Part shown: positions 1 through 11,969 of the stretch, piece by piece
Position numbering within the stretch: position 1 is the stretch's first letter
Layout: each line of letters starts with the position of its first letter
Assembly: GCF_048544455.1 (NCBI RefSeq)
Contig: NC_133536.1
Location: 172,008,325-172,072,324 of the forward strand
Length of the DNA: 64,000 bases
Reading direction: 5' to 3'
Origin: Silene latifolia
Lineage: Eukaryota > Streptophyta > Magnoliopsida > Caryophyllales > Caryophyllaceae
Notes under the pieces: generated by a model
What the model was told of the DNA's origin: nothing
The model's input: the letters and a program-made list of their open reading frames with translations, nothing else
Database searches by the model: none
Translations under genes and position numbers: made by a program

Positions 1-167
1 TTGCCATGAAAATGCAAGGTTTGCACTCCTCTCCTACCAAGGACACAAAACCTCAAAGAATATGCAAATCAAAGGACTAAAGATAGTAAATGACCCAATT
101 ATGCACTAAAAAGCATAGGAACAAGGCTAATTTGGGGACTAAATATGCTCAAATAATGGTCACATCA
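1..167 (-). mobile_element. Terminal fragment of a family C Athila LTR
   Basis: Read on the minus strand this starts TGATGTGACCATTATTTG and matches the first ~165 nt of the two complete family C LTRs at 40135 and 49766. The LTR terminus (TG on the minus strand) falls at 167, immediately beside the LINE sequence that starts GTAAT. The rest of the element lies beyond the left edge of the window. The expected five-base target duplication (GTAAT) therefore cannot be checked here. The identification comes from direct comparison within the window. Confidence 0.9.
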
Positions 168-1476
168 GTAATGAATAGAGAGAAGTCTGATATTTATTTT
201 AATGGTATGAGTAATGAGGATAGCCAGTTTGTGTTGGGAATCTCAGGGTTCAAAGAGGGGAATTTCCCTTTCAGATATCTTGGCATTCCCATTTATTATA
301 AGAGAATGGCAGTGGGGGACTGTTCCAGGCTTGTTGAGAGGGTGGTGATGAGAATACGTGGATGGGGAGCTAGAAAGCTCAGTTATGCAGGTCGACTTGT
401 GCTTGTTCAGGCTGTGTTATCTCAACTGCACAGCTTTTGGTCTCGTATTTTTATCATTCCCATTACAGTGATGGATAGAATTGAGCTTATATGTAGGAAC
501 TACCTATGGAGTGGATCTGAGGGTTTTCATAAAACATATCATGTGGCTTGGAATAAGGTGTGCACTGATAAGAAGGCTGGTGGGCTTGGTATTATAAATT
601 GCAAGCTTTGGAATGTAGCAATGCTTGGCAAATATGTCTGGTGGCTAGCAGAGAAGGCCGATCACTTGTGGATTAGATGGGTGAATCACATGTACATTAA
701 AGGTCATAACTGGCTAGATTATGTTTCTACTGCTAGCTCTAGCTGGACATGGAGGAAAATATGACAGGTCAAGGATCAATTCAAGGCTGCATACTTTAAT
801 GGCCAGTGGAGTACTAATACAGGGAGATATACTATCTCTGTGGGGTACTCTTGGCTACAAGAAGATTAGGCTAAGGTTCCATGGCATCCAGTTATTTGGA
901 ATAGACTCAACTTGCCCAATCACTCGTTTATTGGATGGCTAGCTATCCAAGGAAGGTTAATGACTTAAGATAGACTACTTCGTTTTGGCATTATTCAGAA
1001 TAGCATCTGTGAAATGTGTATGGATCAGCCTGAGGATAATACCCATCTGCTGTACCAGTGCAGGTTCAGAGGCTAATGCTGGACATTGCTTGCTGATTGG
1101 TTGGGTGTTGTTTTGCCTAGCACAGGGATATTAGAGTGGTGCTGCTCGTGGAGATGCAAGTCCCTAATGAAGAAGAAGATTATCATTACAGCTATTTTGG
1201 CCATGATTTATCAGATTTGGATGGCTCGCAATTTGTACAGGGTGGAGTGTCAGCTTCCTCTACCTTCCTATGTATTCAAGTCTGTGCAAAGTATTGTGCA
1301 GGGCAGAGGACAAAATTGGAATTGGACATCCAAGTATCAACGAATGACCTGGTCACCTTGGATGTAAAATTTATTTTGATTAGCTGATTGTCTTAGGGTT
1401 ACTATTGTATGCTTCTATTGGTGATAATGTACGACAAATCTTAATTATTTAATTTTCACATTTCACCAAAAAAAAG
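168..1476 (+). pseudogene. LINE (non-LTR retrotransposon) remnant: RT C-terminus plus zf-RVT
   Basis: The open stretch to 764 carries the typical plant LINE block after the reverse transcriptase core: LPFRYLGIP-like residues (here FPFRYLGIPIYYKRM), then GWGARKLSYAGRLVLVQAVL, then a WNKVC..KKAGGLGI segment. After a stop (762-764) the reading frame is broken. A degraded zf-RVT zinc-binding region can still be read, with CEMC at about 1008-1019 and H..YQC at about 1043-1060, around an internal stop near 962. The 3' end fades into A-rich sequence (1466-1476). The catalytic RT motifs and the endonuclease are absent because the left side is cut by the family C LTR. The first residues of the open frame before 168 belong to that LTR, not to the LINE. 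Confidence 0.88.
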
Positions 1477-1989
1477 AGAATTAAATTCATGACTTATGAA
1501 CTAATTACAATGATCCCAACATTGTAATTCATTTATGATTAGATTAAGGCAACACAATTTATGTTATGATATGAAAGATGTATAATGACAAATTTTTAGA
1601 ACGAAAAAGAAAAATTTCATAACCGAATGACTTGGGTTGAAAGCCAAGCCATTAAAATTCATACAACCATTGTTTACGAAATGGAAATGAAACAAACTTC
1701 CATGTCCAACATGGAAATTAAAATAAGTTCTAAAAATAACAAGTCAAAATACAACAATACTAAAAGAGACAATAAAATAAAAGCCAAGCTTCCATAGGCT
1801 TTCTTCTATGGGCGGCTACACTAGCATCCCTTGTTGAAGATCATCCTCAAGCTTGCTTATCCTTTCCCTTGTCTTTACTCACATGCCCTAATATCACATT
1901 TAAAGGGGGTGAGAATTACAACTTGTATCTAAATACCAAAGTTGAGATTTCTATCAATAACATAATAGATTAGAGAATTTATTACCTAC
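1477..1989. other. AT-rich stretch without a recognisable gene
   Basis: No coding region, LTR end or terminal repeat could be supported. It sits between the A-rich LINE tail and the copia gag remnant. It may be degraded 3' sequence of that copia element (minus strand), but I see no LTR or pol motif. Confidence 0.5.
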
Positions 1990-2755
1990 TGGAGTCACAC
2001 ATCCAGCTTTAACATCTCCAATATACTTAGGGCAATTACGCTTCTAATGTCCCATGCCACAACAATAGTGGCACTTATCTTCGGTAGATGCACCCTTTTT
2101 CGGCCTGGAAGAGTTATTCCCAATAACTTTCCCTTTACCCTTGTTGGGTTTCTTACCCTTACTAGTACTCCGCTTGAACTTCCCTTTGCTTTTGTTGTTA
2201 ATAGAAAGCACATCATTTGATGAACTAACATCAAGACCCATGTCCCTCTCAGCTTGCACAAGCAATTTGTGCAACTCATGGAGAGAAGTCTTCATGTTTT
2301 GCATATTGTACTTTACCCTAAACTGCACATATGCATTCACTTTGTTCAAAGAATGTAGAACTCGGTCTATTGACCCCTTGGGTCTTTAGAGTCTCAACAA
2401 GCTCAATCAATTTGAGCACATGAGGGCTCACCTTTTGGCCCTCTTTATGTTGATCTCGAAAAATATGGAGGCCGCCTCATATTGGATTATCCTTGGAGCT
2501 TGTGAAAACATGGTCACAAGCTTTGTATAGATCTCATAGGCCGTGCTCATTTTAATAGCACTCCTTTGGAGATCGGGCTCCATAGATAAAATCAAGACAT
2601 TCTTGATTGCGGCCGACTCTTTTAGGTAAGCCTCATAGGCTTCCCTTGCGGTGGAGGTTGACCTAGTAGTAGGTGCGGTGGCAGCGGCTTTGGTAAGGTA
2701 ACGAAGCTTGTCGTCACCTTCTGTGGCCAAACGGAGTTACGCATCCCAATCGACG
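1990..2755 (-). pseudogene. Ty1/copia gag, C-terminal part with zinc knuckle (element G)
   Basis: On the minus strand the sequence begins VDWDA, a stop, then LRLATEGDDKLRYLTKA, continuing an NGTNF peptide encoded at 4351-4466 across an insertion. The middle part (EAYLKESAAIKNVLILSM..YEIYTKL) resembles the UBN2-type gag of plant copia elements. The C-terminal part holds a basic stretch and a CCHC zinc knuckle, C-x2-C-x4-H-x4-C (CHYCCGMGH..KRNC). The residue after the knuckle His is now a TAG stop (2044-2046), and at least one frameshift lies near 2380. Gag would form the particle and bind element RNA. No protease, integrase or RT follows, so the element is truncated downstream. Confidence 0.8.
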
Positions 2756-2760
2756 AAATT

Positions 2761-4350
2761 GACAGTTTCGAAAAGTGACAGACTTAAAACCATGATGGTC
2801 AAAAGTAACACTTTACCGGCTACACTACAGGACACCAATGCATAAGCTCATCTCAATTATGACAATTTAGTCTATGGCAAGCAGTTTACGAGTTATTTAT
2901 CTCAAGTAGCTTATGTGCAACAACACCTCGGAATCCATAGAGGGGAAGAAAAATGCAACACACCATACAAAAATTTATATAATCTCATGAATGCAACACA
3001 CCCTTGACAGTAAACTGTGGGTTAACACACCTACCCTCAAATCAGTATAGGTAGTGTTGCCATGATGCTGTCTACTCTTACCACATTTTGATTTATTTTT
3101 TTGGTATAAGTTCATATTCGCTTGCATAACATTGTAATGAAATTATTTTGATTTTCCGGCAACCCAACAATACTTATTTTAAACATATTTGGATCGATAA
3201 TCATCTTATTATCTTCAGCCAGTTTTTCCAAGACCAATTCTTAATACTACTTCTTATCTATTCGTAATACTCGACTAATCAATTCCTTATACACAAATAA
3301 TTGCCCCCAAATTTAAACGAACAAAGCCCAATTTACCAGTTCAAAATTTATTGCAGTAAATTCTCAACAACTTCACTTTATCCCTCAAATCAAACAAAAA
3401 TCGAGAAATGAAATCAAACTAAAATTGACAAAAGCTAACATTACACATAATAGTGCAAAATTTCATCAAAAATTCAATTTCGAGTCACAGTACCTCGGTT
3501 AGGAGACGAAGGCGGGCGATGGTGCTGACCTGGAGTGGCGGTGTGCGATGATAAAGGAGACATGGTGGTCGTTTGCAATTGTTAATTGCGCTGAAGTCGA
3601 ATAGCAACTGTGGCGATGAGGGTCGGTGGTGATGGTAACGTCGGGGGCGATGGTGGTGGTAACGAGAAGCGGCGGTGGTACAATTTGGGTCGGTGCTGCT
3701 GGTTATGCTAGGGTAGAATAATGTGTGTTTTAATAAGAGGAAGGCAAACGATATTCGAGGAGTGGTGGGAGAATATCAAGGAGTAAAAAATAAAAAGATG
3801 GTTCTAGGAAGTAACAGCTTTATTTATTAATAAGAGGACGGTTATGTTGACTAACCGTCTTTGTTGCTTATTAAACGAGAACGGGTCTCTTTTTAAACCG
3901 TCTTCTTTGTGTTATCACTAATGGCACGAGAAATAATTGGCTGATATAAGACGGTTTTGCTCCCAACCGGACTCTAATCGGCGTCCTCTTAGCCTAAAAT
4001 TGTAGTAGTGAAAAATTAAGAACGACGCCTAACTTCACTTTTACAATTAGCATAAGCATTAAATAGGCGCCTAACTTTTATTTTACATTTAGTTTAAGCG
4101 TTAAATGACGCAATTTCGTTCGGAGAATATAAATGTTGCTATTGTTGCTTAAAGTGTTGCGACAAAATGCAACATTTGTGTCAAAACGTTGCATTTATAA
4201 CAATACAATGCAACACTTCTCTTAAAGTGATGCCCTATATCAATAAAAGCAACATTTTTGAATAAAGTGTTGCATGATTAACTAAAATGCAACATAAAAA
4301 ACAAAGTGTTGCAGATGAAATGTTGCATTACATCAATTTTTGTAGTAGTG
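2761..4350. mobile_element. CACTA-type insertion(s) splitting the copia gag
   Basis: Two identical ends TGTAGTAGTG (reverse complement CACTACTACA) occur at 4001-4010 and 4341-4350, both in the same orientation. Each has its own subterminal repeats: AAGACGGTT/AACCGTCTT words at about 3835-3960, and ATGCAACA/TGTTGCAT words at about 4140-4330. This is the architecture of CACTA (En/Spm) termini, so one element is probably nested in the other. The whole block is flanked by AAATT on both sides (2756-2760 and 4351-4355) and interrupts gag codons for NF|VDW. No convincing left CACTA end is visible and no transposase is recognised. About 3500-3720 is a GGT/GGC-rich stretch without clear coding. Confidence 0.6.
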
Positions 4351-4466
4351 AAATTAGTACCATTCTTATCAAGTTTGCATCGATCCATAAAGGATCGGAG
4401 CCAAGAAGCATTATGGAGTGGTGGAGCGTTTGTGCTAGTTGATGGGGATGTAATTGGAGTCGACAT
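4351..4466 (-). pseudogene. Ty1/copia gag, N-terminal part (element G)
   Basis: The ATG at 4466 (minus strand) opens MSTPITSPSTSTN and continues to LDKNGTNF, where the CACTA block begins. The LxxNGxNFxxW pattern across the insertion is typical of copia gag. The same gag resumes at 2755 with VDWDA. The true protein therefore never contained the residues that follow NGTNF in the present open frame. Element G's leader lies upstream (4467-4825, then 34334-36082). Confidence 0.75.
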
Positions 4467-4825
4467 TGCAAATTAATCAAATTGACTACAAAATAGAAAT
4501 GAAGGAATTATAAACATTTATTGTCTTAAAACTTGTAAATATTTTAAATCAAGTTTTAGCATTTATATAGTGACCTTTACCCAACTATAATAAATGATTT
4601 CGAGACCCAAAATTCATATTAACTTGGATGTGAGCCTATGGGCCCTCTACATCTTTTACCAATATAACTTTGTTGGGTTAACCTTTTAACCGATTCTACA
4701 ACTAGAACTCTCGGTCGATGATTTTACATTTAAATTCATCTTTAGCCGGAACCTTTTGCGGCTACGGTCGCAAATACCTTCGTTCAGATCAACCAAACTT
4801 TCGAAGTGTAATAACTATTTATTAC
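4467..4825 (-). other. Leader of copia element G, part 2
   Basis: Non-coding AT-rich sequence between the gag ATG (4466) and the insertion point of Athila element A at 4826. It is the continuation of 34334-36082 once A is removed. The five bases ATTAC at 4821-4825 are the left copy of A's target duplication. Confidence 0.6.
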
Positions 4826-5890
4826 TGATGAGTAGTATTTTGGTAGCTTTTACCCAGCGCTTTTACTCTTACCCGACTCGATTTTGCGTGCTTAAATGAT
4901 TGAATAGCTCATTTAATTACAAATTTATAATAATTAGTCGTCTTAGTTAGAATTAATAATTAGTCGGATGCCTGTTTAATATTAATATTACTATTACTTT
5001 ATGATAATAATATGTAGGTAAGGAGGAATAATGAGAAGAAAAGCGGGTCAAGACGAATCAAATAGGCAAAAGAAGATTTGTGACATTGTGAGTCAAATGA
5101 AAAGATTTGAGATGAGTCACTGAAATAGACCAACTTTGACCTTTGACTTTGTTAACTCACACCCCTGCCACTTAAATTTTCCATCCCCTTGTCTCCTTCT
5201 TTAATAAATACATACAAAACCCAGCAAAGCCATCATCTCCATTCGACCTTCATCTCCAGCGGCCAGTAACAGTCTCCGACAACCAATCGAGCCACCGCGG
5301 TCCTTGCCCTGAGCCCGCATCACTTTCATACTCAATCACCGACGGAGCAACGAAACTCGACCAATCACATCACCACCATATCAACCATCCTCGACACCAA
5401 CAACCACCACCCGTCTTCCTTATTCATCTTCCTCATTCACCTTCAATACTCCACCAAATACCATTAACATCACATTCTCCATCATCACTCACCACGTCGA
5501 CAAATTCGACAAACACCAGCAGCAACACCACCATTTCAACCACGATCACTATCCCATTTCACTCCTCTGCCTCGCGACACCACTCTAGTCACCGAGCACC
5601 ACCACAAACTCAACTCCACCTTCAATTCACTCCGTCCTCGCCACCTGTATCACCAGCATCAACACAATCATCACCATACCCAACATCCATCTCGGCTCAC
5701 CTGTACCTGCAAATGAGCACGAGGCCAACCATGAAAGTAGCGGTATCGACAACGATCAACTCAACCTCTCTTCCGGCTCTACCCAGATCCGCGCTCCACC
5801 CGCATCAACCACCAACAACAAGCAGCTACCATGAACCATCATCGTTCCCTCGCCTCTGACCTTTGCATCATCAATTCATCACCAATGGCT

Positions 5891-6072
5891 CTCAGCCGGC
5901 CAACCGGCTGCTGCCTACCCGGCTCCCAACTCGCACAAATCTCAAATGGATCCTCAGCCGGTCAACCGTCTGCCGATTCCCCCAACCGGCTAGAAATCCT
6001 ATCAATTTTACCTCAATTTTCCAGTGGGTTTTTTACCGGTGCACAGCCGGCGGCCGGTGGACTGGCTCAGCA
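5891..6072 (+). repeat. AGCCGG/CCGGCT motif array in the A LTR
   Basis: Repeated near-palindromic words built on AGCCGG, ACCGG and CCGGCT: around 5893-5910 (AGCCGGCCAACCGGCT), 5923, 5956-5968, 5984-5991, and 6036-6070 (ACCGG, AGCCGGCGGCCGG). The matching array in the 3' LTR is at 15813-15829 plus 19030-19190, split by the CACTA element. It lies upstream of the TATA-like box, as do the arrays in the other LTR families here. The function is unknown. Confidence 0.7.
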
Positions 6073-6189
6073 CCCTTTTGGCGTGTTTGAATCTCGTTTT
6101 CCCCTTCCCCTTTTTGGTTGTTTTGTTTATTTTGTCTGAGGGATATGTCGTGTAATTAGGTGTGTTTGGTGAGGATGAGGGTTTAGTTA

Positions 6190-6786
6190 GGCCATGTTCT
6201 TTTGGACTGAAATTGTCTGAATCAATCAACTTAATGGAGCTGAATCAATCTGAATCAACTTAATTGAATTGAATCAAATCGAATCAAACTTATCTCAAAT
6301 CGAATCAACTTAATCGAATCAAATAATAATAAAAAGATTATACTAATAATAATAATACCAATAATAATAAATATATTATAATAAAAGTAATACCAATAAT
6401 AATAATAAATATTATAATAATATTATTCATTAAGAATAATAATATATTAATATAATATAATAATAATCTAATAAGATATATAAAAAATAAAATAGTAATA
6501 TAAAAAATAAAATAGTAATATAACAATTAATATAGTAATAATAATAATATATTAATAATATAAACGATACCATTATGAATAATAATATAATAATAATAAT
6601 AATAACTAAAAAATAAATAACTAATAATAATAATAATAATTATAGGTCTAATATAATAACTTCTTAATATAATAATATTAAATATAATAATCATAAATAT
6701 GTCATTAATAATATTAATAATAATTAATATATTATTAAATTATTAAATAAAATATAATAATATTAAATAATAATAATAATAATAAC

Positions 6787-6832
<46 letters not shown>

Positions 6833-7011
6833 TTACGAATAATATTAATAAAATAATAATAATAATATAATAATAATAATGATAATAATAATAAAAAAAA
6901 TATATTAAATATAAATATAATAATATAAACAATACGAATTAATTATTAATAAATATAATAGTAATATAATAAATATAATAATAATAGTAATAATAATAAT
7001 AGTAAATACTA

Positions 7012-7081
<70 letters not shown>

Positions 7082-7089
7082 TTAATAAT

Positions 7090-7127
<38 letters not shown>

Positions 7128-7277
7128 CTAATATGAATTGAACTGAACTGAACTGATCTGAACTGAACTGAACTGAACTAAACTGAATGGAGCTGAATCA
7201 ATCTGAATCAACTTAATGGAGCTGAATCAATCGAATCAACTTATTAGAACTGAAATTAAGTCCAAAAGAACATGGCC
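6190..7277. mobile_element. Tourist-like (PIF/Harbinger) MITE with AAT-rich interior
   Basis: Inverted terminal repeats GGCCATGTTCTTTTGGACT (6190) and AGTCCAAAAGAACATGGCC (ending 7277) are flanked by TTA on both sides (6187-6189, 7278-7280), the usual target of PIF/Harbinger MITEs. The 3' LTR of A lacks it, so an empty site is seen near 19308-19313. Inside the ends are GAATCAATCTGAATCAACTTAA-type and CTGAACTGAA repeats. About 800 bp of AAT/ATA microsatellite-like sequence fills the centre (6330-7125). It encodes no transposase. Confidence 0.88.
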
Positions 7278-7536
<259 letters not shown>

Positions 7537-7549
7537 TTAGTAGGAGTAG

Positions 7550-7557
7550 TATATAAA
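7550..7557 (+). promoter_or_regulatory. TATA box of element A LTR (5' copy)
   Basis: TATATAAA followed by GACATTACAAG, conserved in the 3' LTR at 19387-19394. It is the only good TATA-type motif downstream of the AGCCGG array, consistent with a pol II promoter at the U3/R border. Confidence 0.6.
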
Positions 7558-8609
7558 GACATTACAAGACTTTTACACTACTCTACACACTACCATTTTA
7601 CCTTAGAAATTAGACTAGATTATCATTCTCTCTCAATATTGTTGAACCCTAATATTTCCTCTCATTCTCATTCAATAAAAAGTTGTAATCTTTCTTTAAT
7701 TATTAGTTTAAATCTTCCTTTGTTTATGCAAGTTCTTAATTTTCTCAATAGTTTACATTTAATATTTGGGTTGTATTTGGAAGACAAGAAGAAATTCATT
7801 CTTCCATTATTATCCAAGCTTGTTCCTTTCCTCTTTGTTGGTACAATTCTCAACTTTTATTTACAATTACTTGATTAGTTTACATTTAGTGTTCTTTACT
7901 TGTTGTTTTCATTCAAAGTTTCTATCTTTATTATGTTTAGCATGTTTGTGTGTGTATTGTTCCATCTTATTGTTAGTTTTTCATCCTTAAATATGTGTGA
8001 GTAGTCCTCATCTAGAGCTTAGGGGGATCTTGGGTAGTAAATGGGTGTGAAATTGGGTTGATAACATATAGATTTGGGTGTTTTAATGGTTGTCACTTTC
8101 TTGCACATGAAGTGTGTGTAGAATTGCTCCTATAAAAGTTTGAGTATTTTCTCACATGTTTGGTTATCTTGGTGTCTATACTAGTGGATGGACAATCTTG
8201 GTGTGTAGACTATTGAATGATCTTTTTGTATGTGAGTGACGAGATTTAGTTAATCACATGAAAGTGGGTTAATGAATTCTAGGTGTCCTAAGATATTAGG
8301 CATAATTCCTTGACTATTTGAATCACCTATTTCCCTTGTTTCATGCCCAATAACCCGAGTGAACCCGAAAGCTCTAGTCTTTCTCATATTGATCAACTAC
8401 AATTTCATTTAGTTAAATTTTATATTTATTTGCACCTTAGTTTACCAATAATCAAACCTCCTTCATTTATTAGCTAAATTGGGACTTAAACGGACTAAGT
8501 ATACACCCCCTCCATCTTTGTGTTCGACACCCTAATTATACTACTTAATTTGGGTTCTTTATAAATTGTTTTTGATTGGGAAATGACGACAAAATCCCCA
8601 CTATCAAAA

Positions 8610-8627
8610 TGGCGCCGTTGCCGGGGA
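8610..8627 (+). promoter_or_regulatory. Primer binding site of element A
   Basis: TGGCGCCGTTGCCGGGGA, three bases after the LTR end. This is the tRNA-Asp-type primer site used by plant Athila elements and is identical in elements C (41832) and D (39921). Confidence 0.9.
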
Positions 8628-8790
8628 TGGCGTTAGGTTATATAAGCTTAGTTAGTTGAAGTTTCTAGCTTTAGTCTTTACTTGTTGTTTGGTTGTTTGT
8701 GTAGTTTGTGTGGTTCTTGTAGAGTGTGTGTGATTTTTGCCTTACCCTAGTGTGTAAAAGCACTAGGAGTCTTACGGTTTGTCAAGTTGT

Positions 8791-10777
8791 ATACCTAGGA
8801 GGAACCACCAAGCTTTGCTCTTTGACTCCGATCCCGAAAGGCTTTTTAGAGCCTTAAGGAATAGGACCATAGCAAGGGTTAGAGTCTCTTCTCATGCAAA
8901 ATAAACCAAGCAAATCCACCCATTCAACCTCTCATTGAAAACACAACGCAACAACAACCAAACAACACAATTGAGCCTTCAATAGAAAATCCATTTCACA
9001 AATTCCAATTTCCAAATATCCCACCTCAAACATCACCCCCTCATATACCAAATCCACCACCACCAATGGCTTTACGTGACCATAACCGTCTTCACCACAA
9101 TGATGCTTGTGACCCAATTAATTTCGGCACCTTGGCTCCCAACAACTTTGAGAGGCACCCCGCCCAAGTGGGGTTGATTGAGAGAGACTTGTTCGGAGGA
9201 CAAATTGAATAAGATGCTCATGCTCATCTATGAAAGTTCAAGAGAAAAGTCTCTATGATAAAAAAAGAATGGGGTATCCGAAGACACACTAGGGATGATG
9301 TTGTTCCCATTCTCCTTGATGGGTAAGGCGGACCGATGGTTGAATGTTCACCCTCTGGACACATTCACAACTTGGAACGCTTTAGCCAAGGCATTCATGG
9401 CCAAGTACTATCCATCATTCATGACCGCCATGCTGCAAAATGAGATCCACACTTTCCAACAAGAGGATGGAGAATCCTTGGGTGAAGTATGGGATAGATA
9501 TCAAGTTCTTATCGCTAGTTGCCCTCACCATGGGATTCTGGATTGGTATGTCACACAAACCTTCTTCCAAACCTTGTTACCAAGAACAAAAGAAATGGTG
9601 AATGGCTCCGCAGGAGGGGGTTTCGATCATTTGGGTGATGAGGAGGGCACTACTCTAATCAAGAAAATGGTGGATTCCGAGGCAAACTATGGCACAAGAG
9701 TGAATGTCTTGAGAAGAAGTAAGCACCGTCCCAAATTCTTAGTGAATGTGGAGACCAATGCTAAGCTTGATATGCTCACCAAAAAGCTTGAAGAGTTAAT
9801 TAAGAAGAAGCAAGTGAATCAAACTACCACTTCTCATGGACAAATCCATGGAGGAAGTGATTCAAAGACCAACATGTGAGTCATGTGGAGGGATGGGTCA
9901 CACTTATGAGGTATGTTCAAATAACCACCATAACAACTTTGATGGGAACAATGTGCAAGAGGTGAATGCTTTCCAAGCATTTAACAATTTCTCCAACCGC
10001 CCACCAAGGCCCTCATTAAACAACAACCAAGGATCCAACCAAAACTTTGCCAACCAATCTCAAGCATACCAAGATTATGGGTGTAACCAAGGGAACCAAG
10101 GTAATCAAAACTTTTACCAAGGAAACCAAGCCAACCAAGGGTTTGGTCAAGGGTTCAATCAAGGGTTCAACCAAGGATACAACAATAATTAAAAGTACAA
10201 CCAAGGGCAAAACCAAGGGTTCAATCAAGGGTACGAAGGGAACAACCAAAATTCCAACTTTAGAGATCAAGGATATGACTTTCCTCCTCCAATTTCCAAC
10301 CAACCTTTCAACCAAGAGCCACCACCCCAAGCAAGTAATACCATGGGAGATGATAAATATGACAACTTAGTGAAGTTGATAGGGGATTTGGCAAGTAATA
10401 CCCAACAACAAATCAAGAGTCTTGAAGCTAAAGTGGCTTCTCGAGCTCTCATGAGTTCTCAAAAACCACCGGGTGTATTTCTAAGACAAGGGAAAAATAC
10501 AAGGGACTCTATGAAGGCAAAGGAAGTTAATGCTATCATGGTTGGAGTTGAAGAGGAAAGAGAAGAGTCATTTCATTTGCCAAGTCAAGAGGAGTTATCA
10601 TACACTACTCCCTTTTCCATGGCTATGGAAACATTTCAAGAAGTTGACCATGACCCCGAAAAAGAGAGCATGGGAGGTTATGTACTTGAACAAATTATGA
10701 TAATCCATGGTACAAGCTTGGATGTTGAAGTCGACCCTGATAAGGGAGAGATGGTTATGATACTCCAACTACTATGA
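8791..10777 (+). pseudogene. Athila gag (element A), heavily broken
   Basis: Homology starts at 8791, where ATA stands in place of the ATG seen at the same point in element D. The reading (PRRNHQALLF..DPERLFRALRN) soon meets a stop near 8902. The conserved retrotransposon gag core is readable at 9295-9640 (GKADRWLNVHPLDTF.TWNALAKAF..KYYP, then FQQEDGESLGEVWDRY). A zinc knuckle CESCGGMGHTYEVC (C-x2-C-x4-H-x4-C) follows at about 9873-9915, then an Asn/Gln/Gly-rich tail. Several stops and frameshifts interrupt it: before 9295 in an A-rich run, near 9840, TAA at 10190-10192, and after 10770. Gag would have formed the virus-like particle; this copy cannot be translated as one protein. Confidence 0.85.
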
Positions 10778-10929
10778 GTGAAGAATTTGTGCTTGAAGAA
10801 ATTGTGGAAGCACCATATGTGATGGTAGAAGTTGAGGAGAACTTGGAAGAAGAAGAGATGGTGATGGTAAAAGAACACTCTTTGGCCAAGCAATAAGGAG
10901 CAAATGACACTTCAAGGTATGACAAATTT

Positions 10930-11969
10930 ATGGACTTGGTAATGAAAATGGAAACCTCCAATCCATCTTTGATGGATATGCCTCATTATTCCGAATTCTT
11001 TGAAGAAGTCATTTCTAGAAGAGTGGGCATTAGTGGATATGAGCTTGATGCCTCAAGTGAGGAGTGCAATGTGGTCAAATCTAAAGAAATCCCCGTTAAA
11101 CTTGATGACCCCGGGAGTTTCTCAATTCCTTGTACTGTTGGTGACCAAAAGGTGGATAATGCTTTGTGTGACTTAGGGGCAAGTGTGAGTGTCATACCAC
11201 TTGCCCTTGTGAAGAGGTTGAATATTTCAAGCTTAGCCCACACTTCCATTACAATCAAACTTGCCGACGGGACAATCAAATCTCCAATTGGGATTCTCAA
11301 GGATATCATGGTTCAAATTGGTAAGCTTTCAATTCCTACCGATTTTGTTGTGTTGGACATCCCTATGGGAAGACGCTCTCGTATCATTCTTGGTAGGACA
11401 TTCTTGGCCACGGTGGGAGCCGTCATAGATGTCAAAGAGGGACAATTTTCATTCAAAGTTGGAAGGAAAAAGTTGAATTCAAGCTACCACATGCTTCAAA
11501 GAAAACCATGGTTCAAAACATGTTTGCCGTGGAAACTTTAGAACTCCATGAGAATGAAGATGAGAACATAGAACTATTGATTGCTTGTGAGCCAAAAGTT
11601 GATGATGAGCCACCGACTAAGTTCCTTGAAGAAGAAGTGAATGCTAAAGATAAGTGTGGGGAAAAGGGAAAGACTTGGGAAACAGAGATCAATTCTAGAA
11701 CCAATGCCCCTCCAAAATCAAAATCGGGACTTGAAAAGAAGAAGTCAAAAATATGGAGGAAGAGATCGAAAGGAAACAAGGTATGTGACCCTAGTGTTGA
11801 CAAAGAGACTAAGGAAAAGCTTGAAGAAGAAATGAACCGAAAATGGCAAGAGGTTCAACATGCCATGTGTAGGTTACATGACGTGACGACAAGGGTGAAA
11901 GACTCTTGTTTTCTTGGTAGTGAAAATGGTGGAAGGTTATTGGGATCTCGGGATATTGATTCCGGCTGA
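10930..11969 (+). pseudogene. Athila aspartic protease and C-terminal extension (element A)
   Basis: The block DPGSFSIPCTVGDQKVDNALC is followed by DLGASVSVIP (catalytic Asp at about 11170) and later by IILGRTFL at about 11384. These are the two signatures of a retropepsin, in the DLGAS form usual for Athila. A frameshift near 11510 moves into a second frame (11508-11969) encoding an acidic then Lys/Glu-rich extension ending GSRDIDSG. Nothing resembling RT follows. The downstream sequence GGTTTGGTGGAGT is shared with the sequence just after the pol stop of element C (about 45305), so pol is missing as a unit rather than decayed. Confidence 0.85.

Noticed and set aside
2823..2832. CACTACAGGA as left end of a CACTA element
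   Set aside because: It does not match the right ends (CACTACTACA) beyond the first bases and the neighbouring bases do not match the right flank.
5831..6139. Pro/Ser-rich frame in A's LTR
   Set aside because: It lies upstream of the TATA box, changes in the sister LTR and spans the motif array.
6338..6932. Hydrophobic minus-strand frames that look like membrane peptides
   Set aside because: They come from the AAT/ATA-rich core of the MITE and have no conserved pattern.
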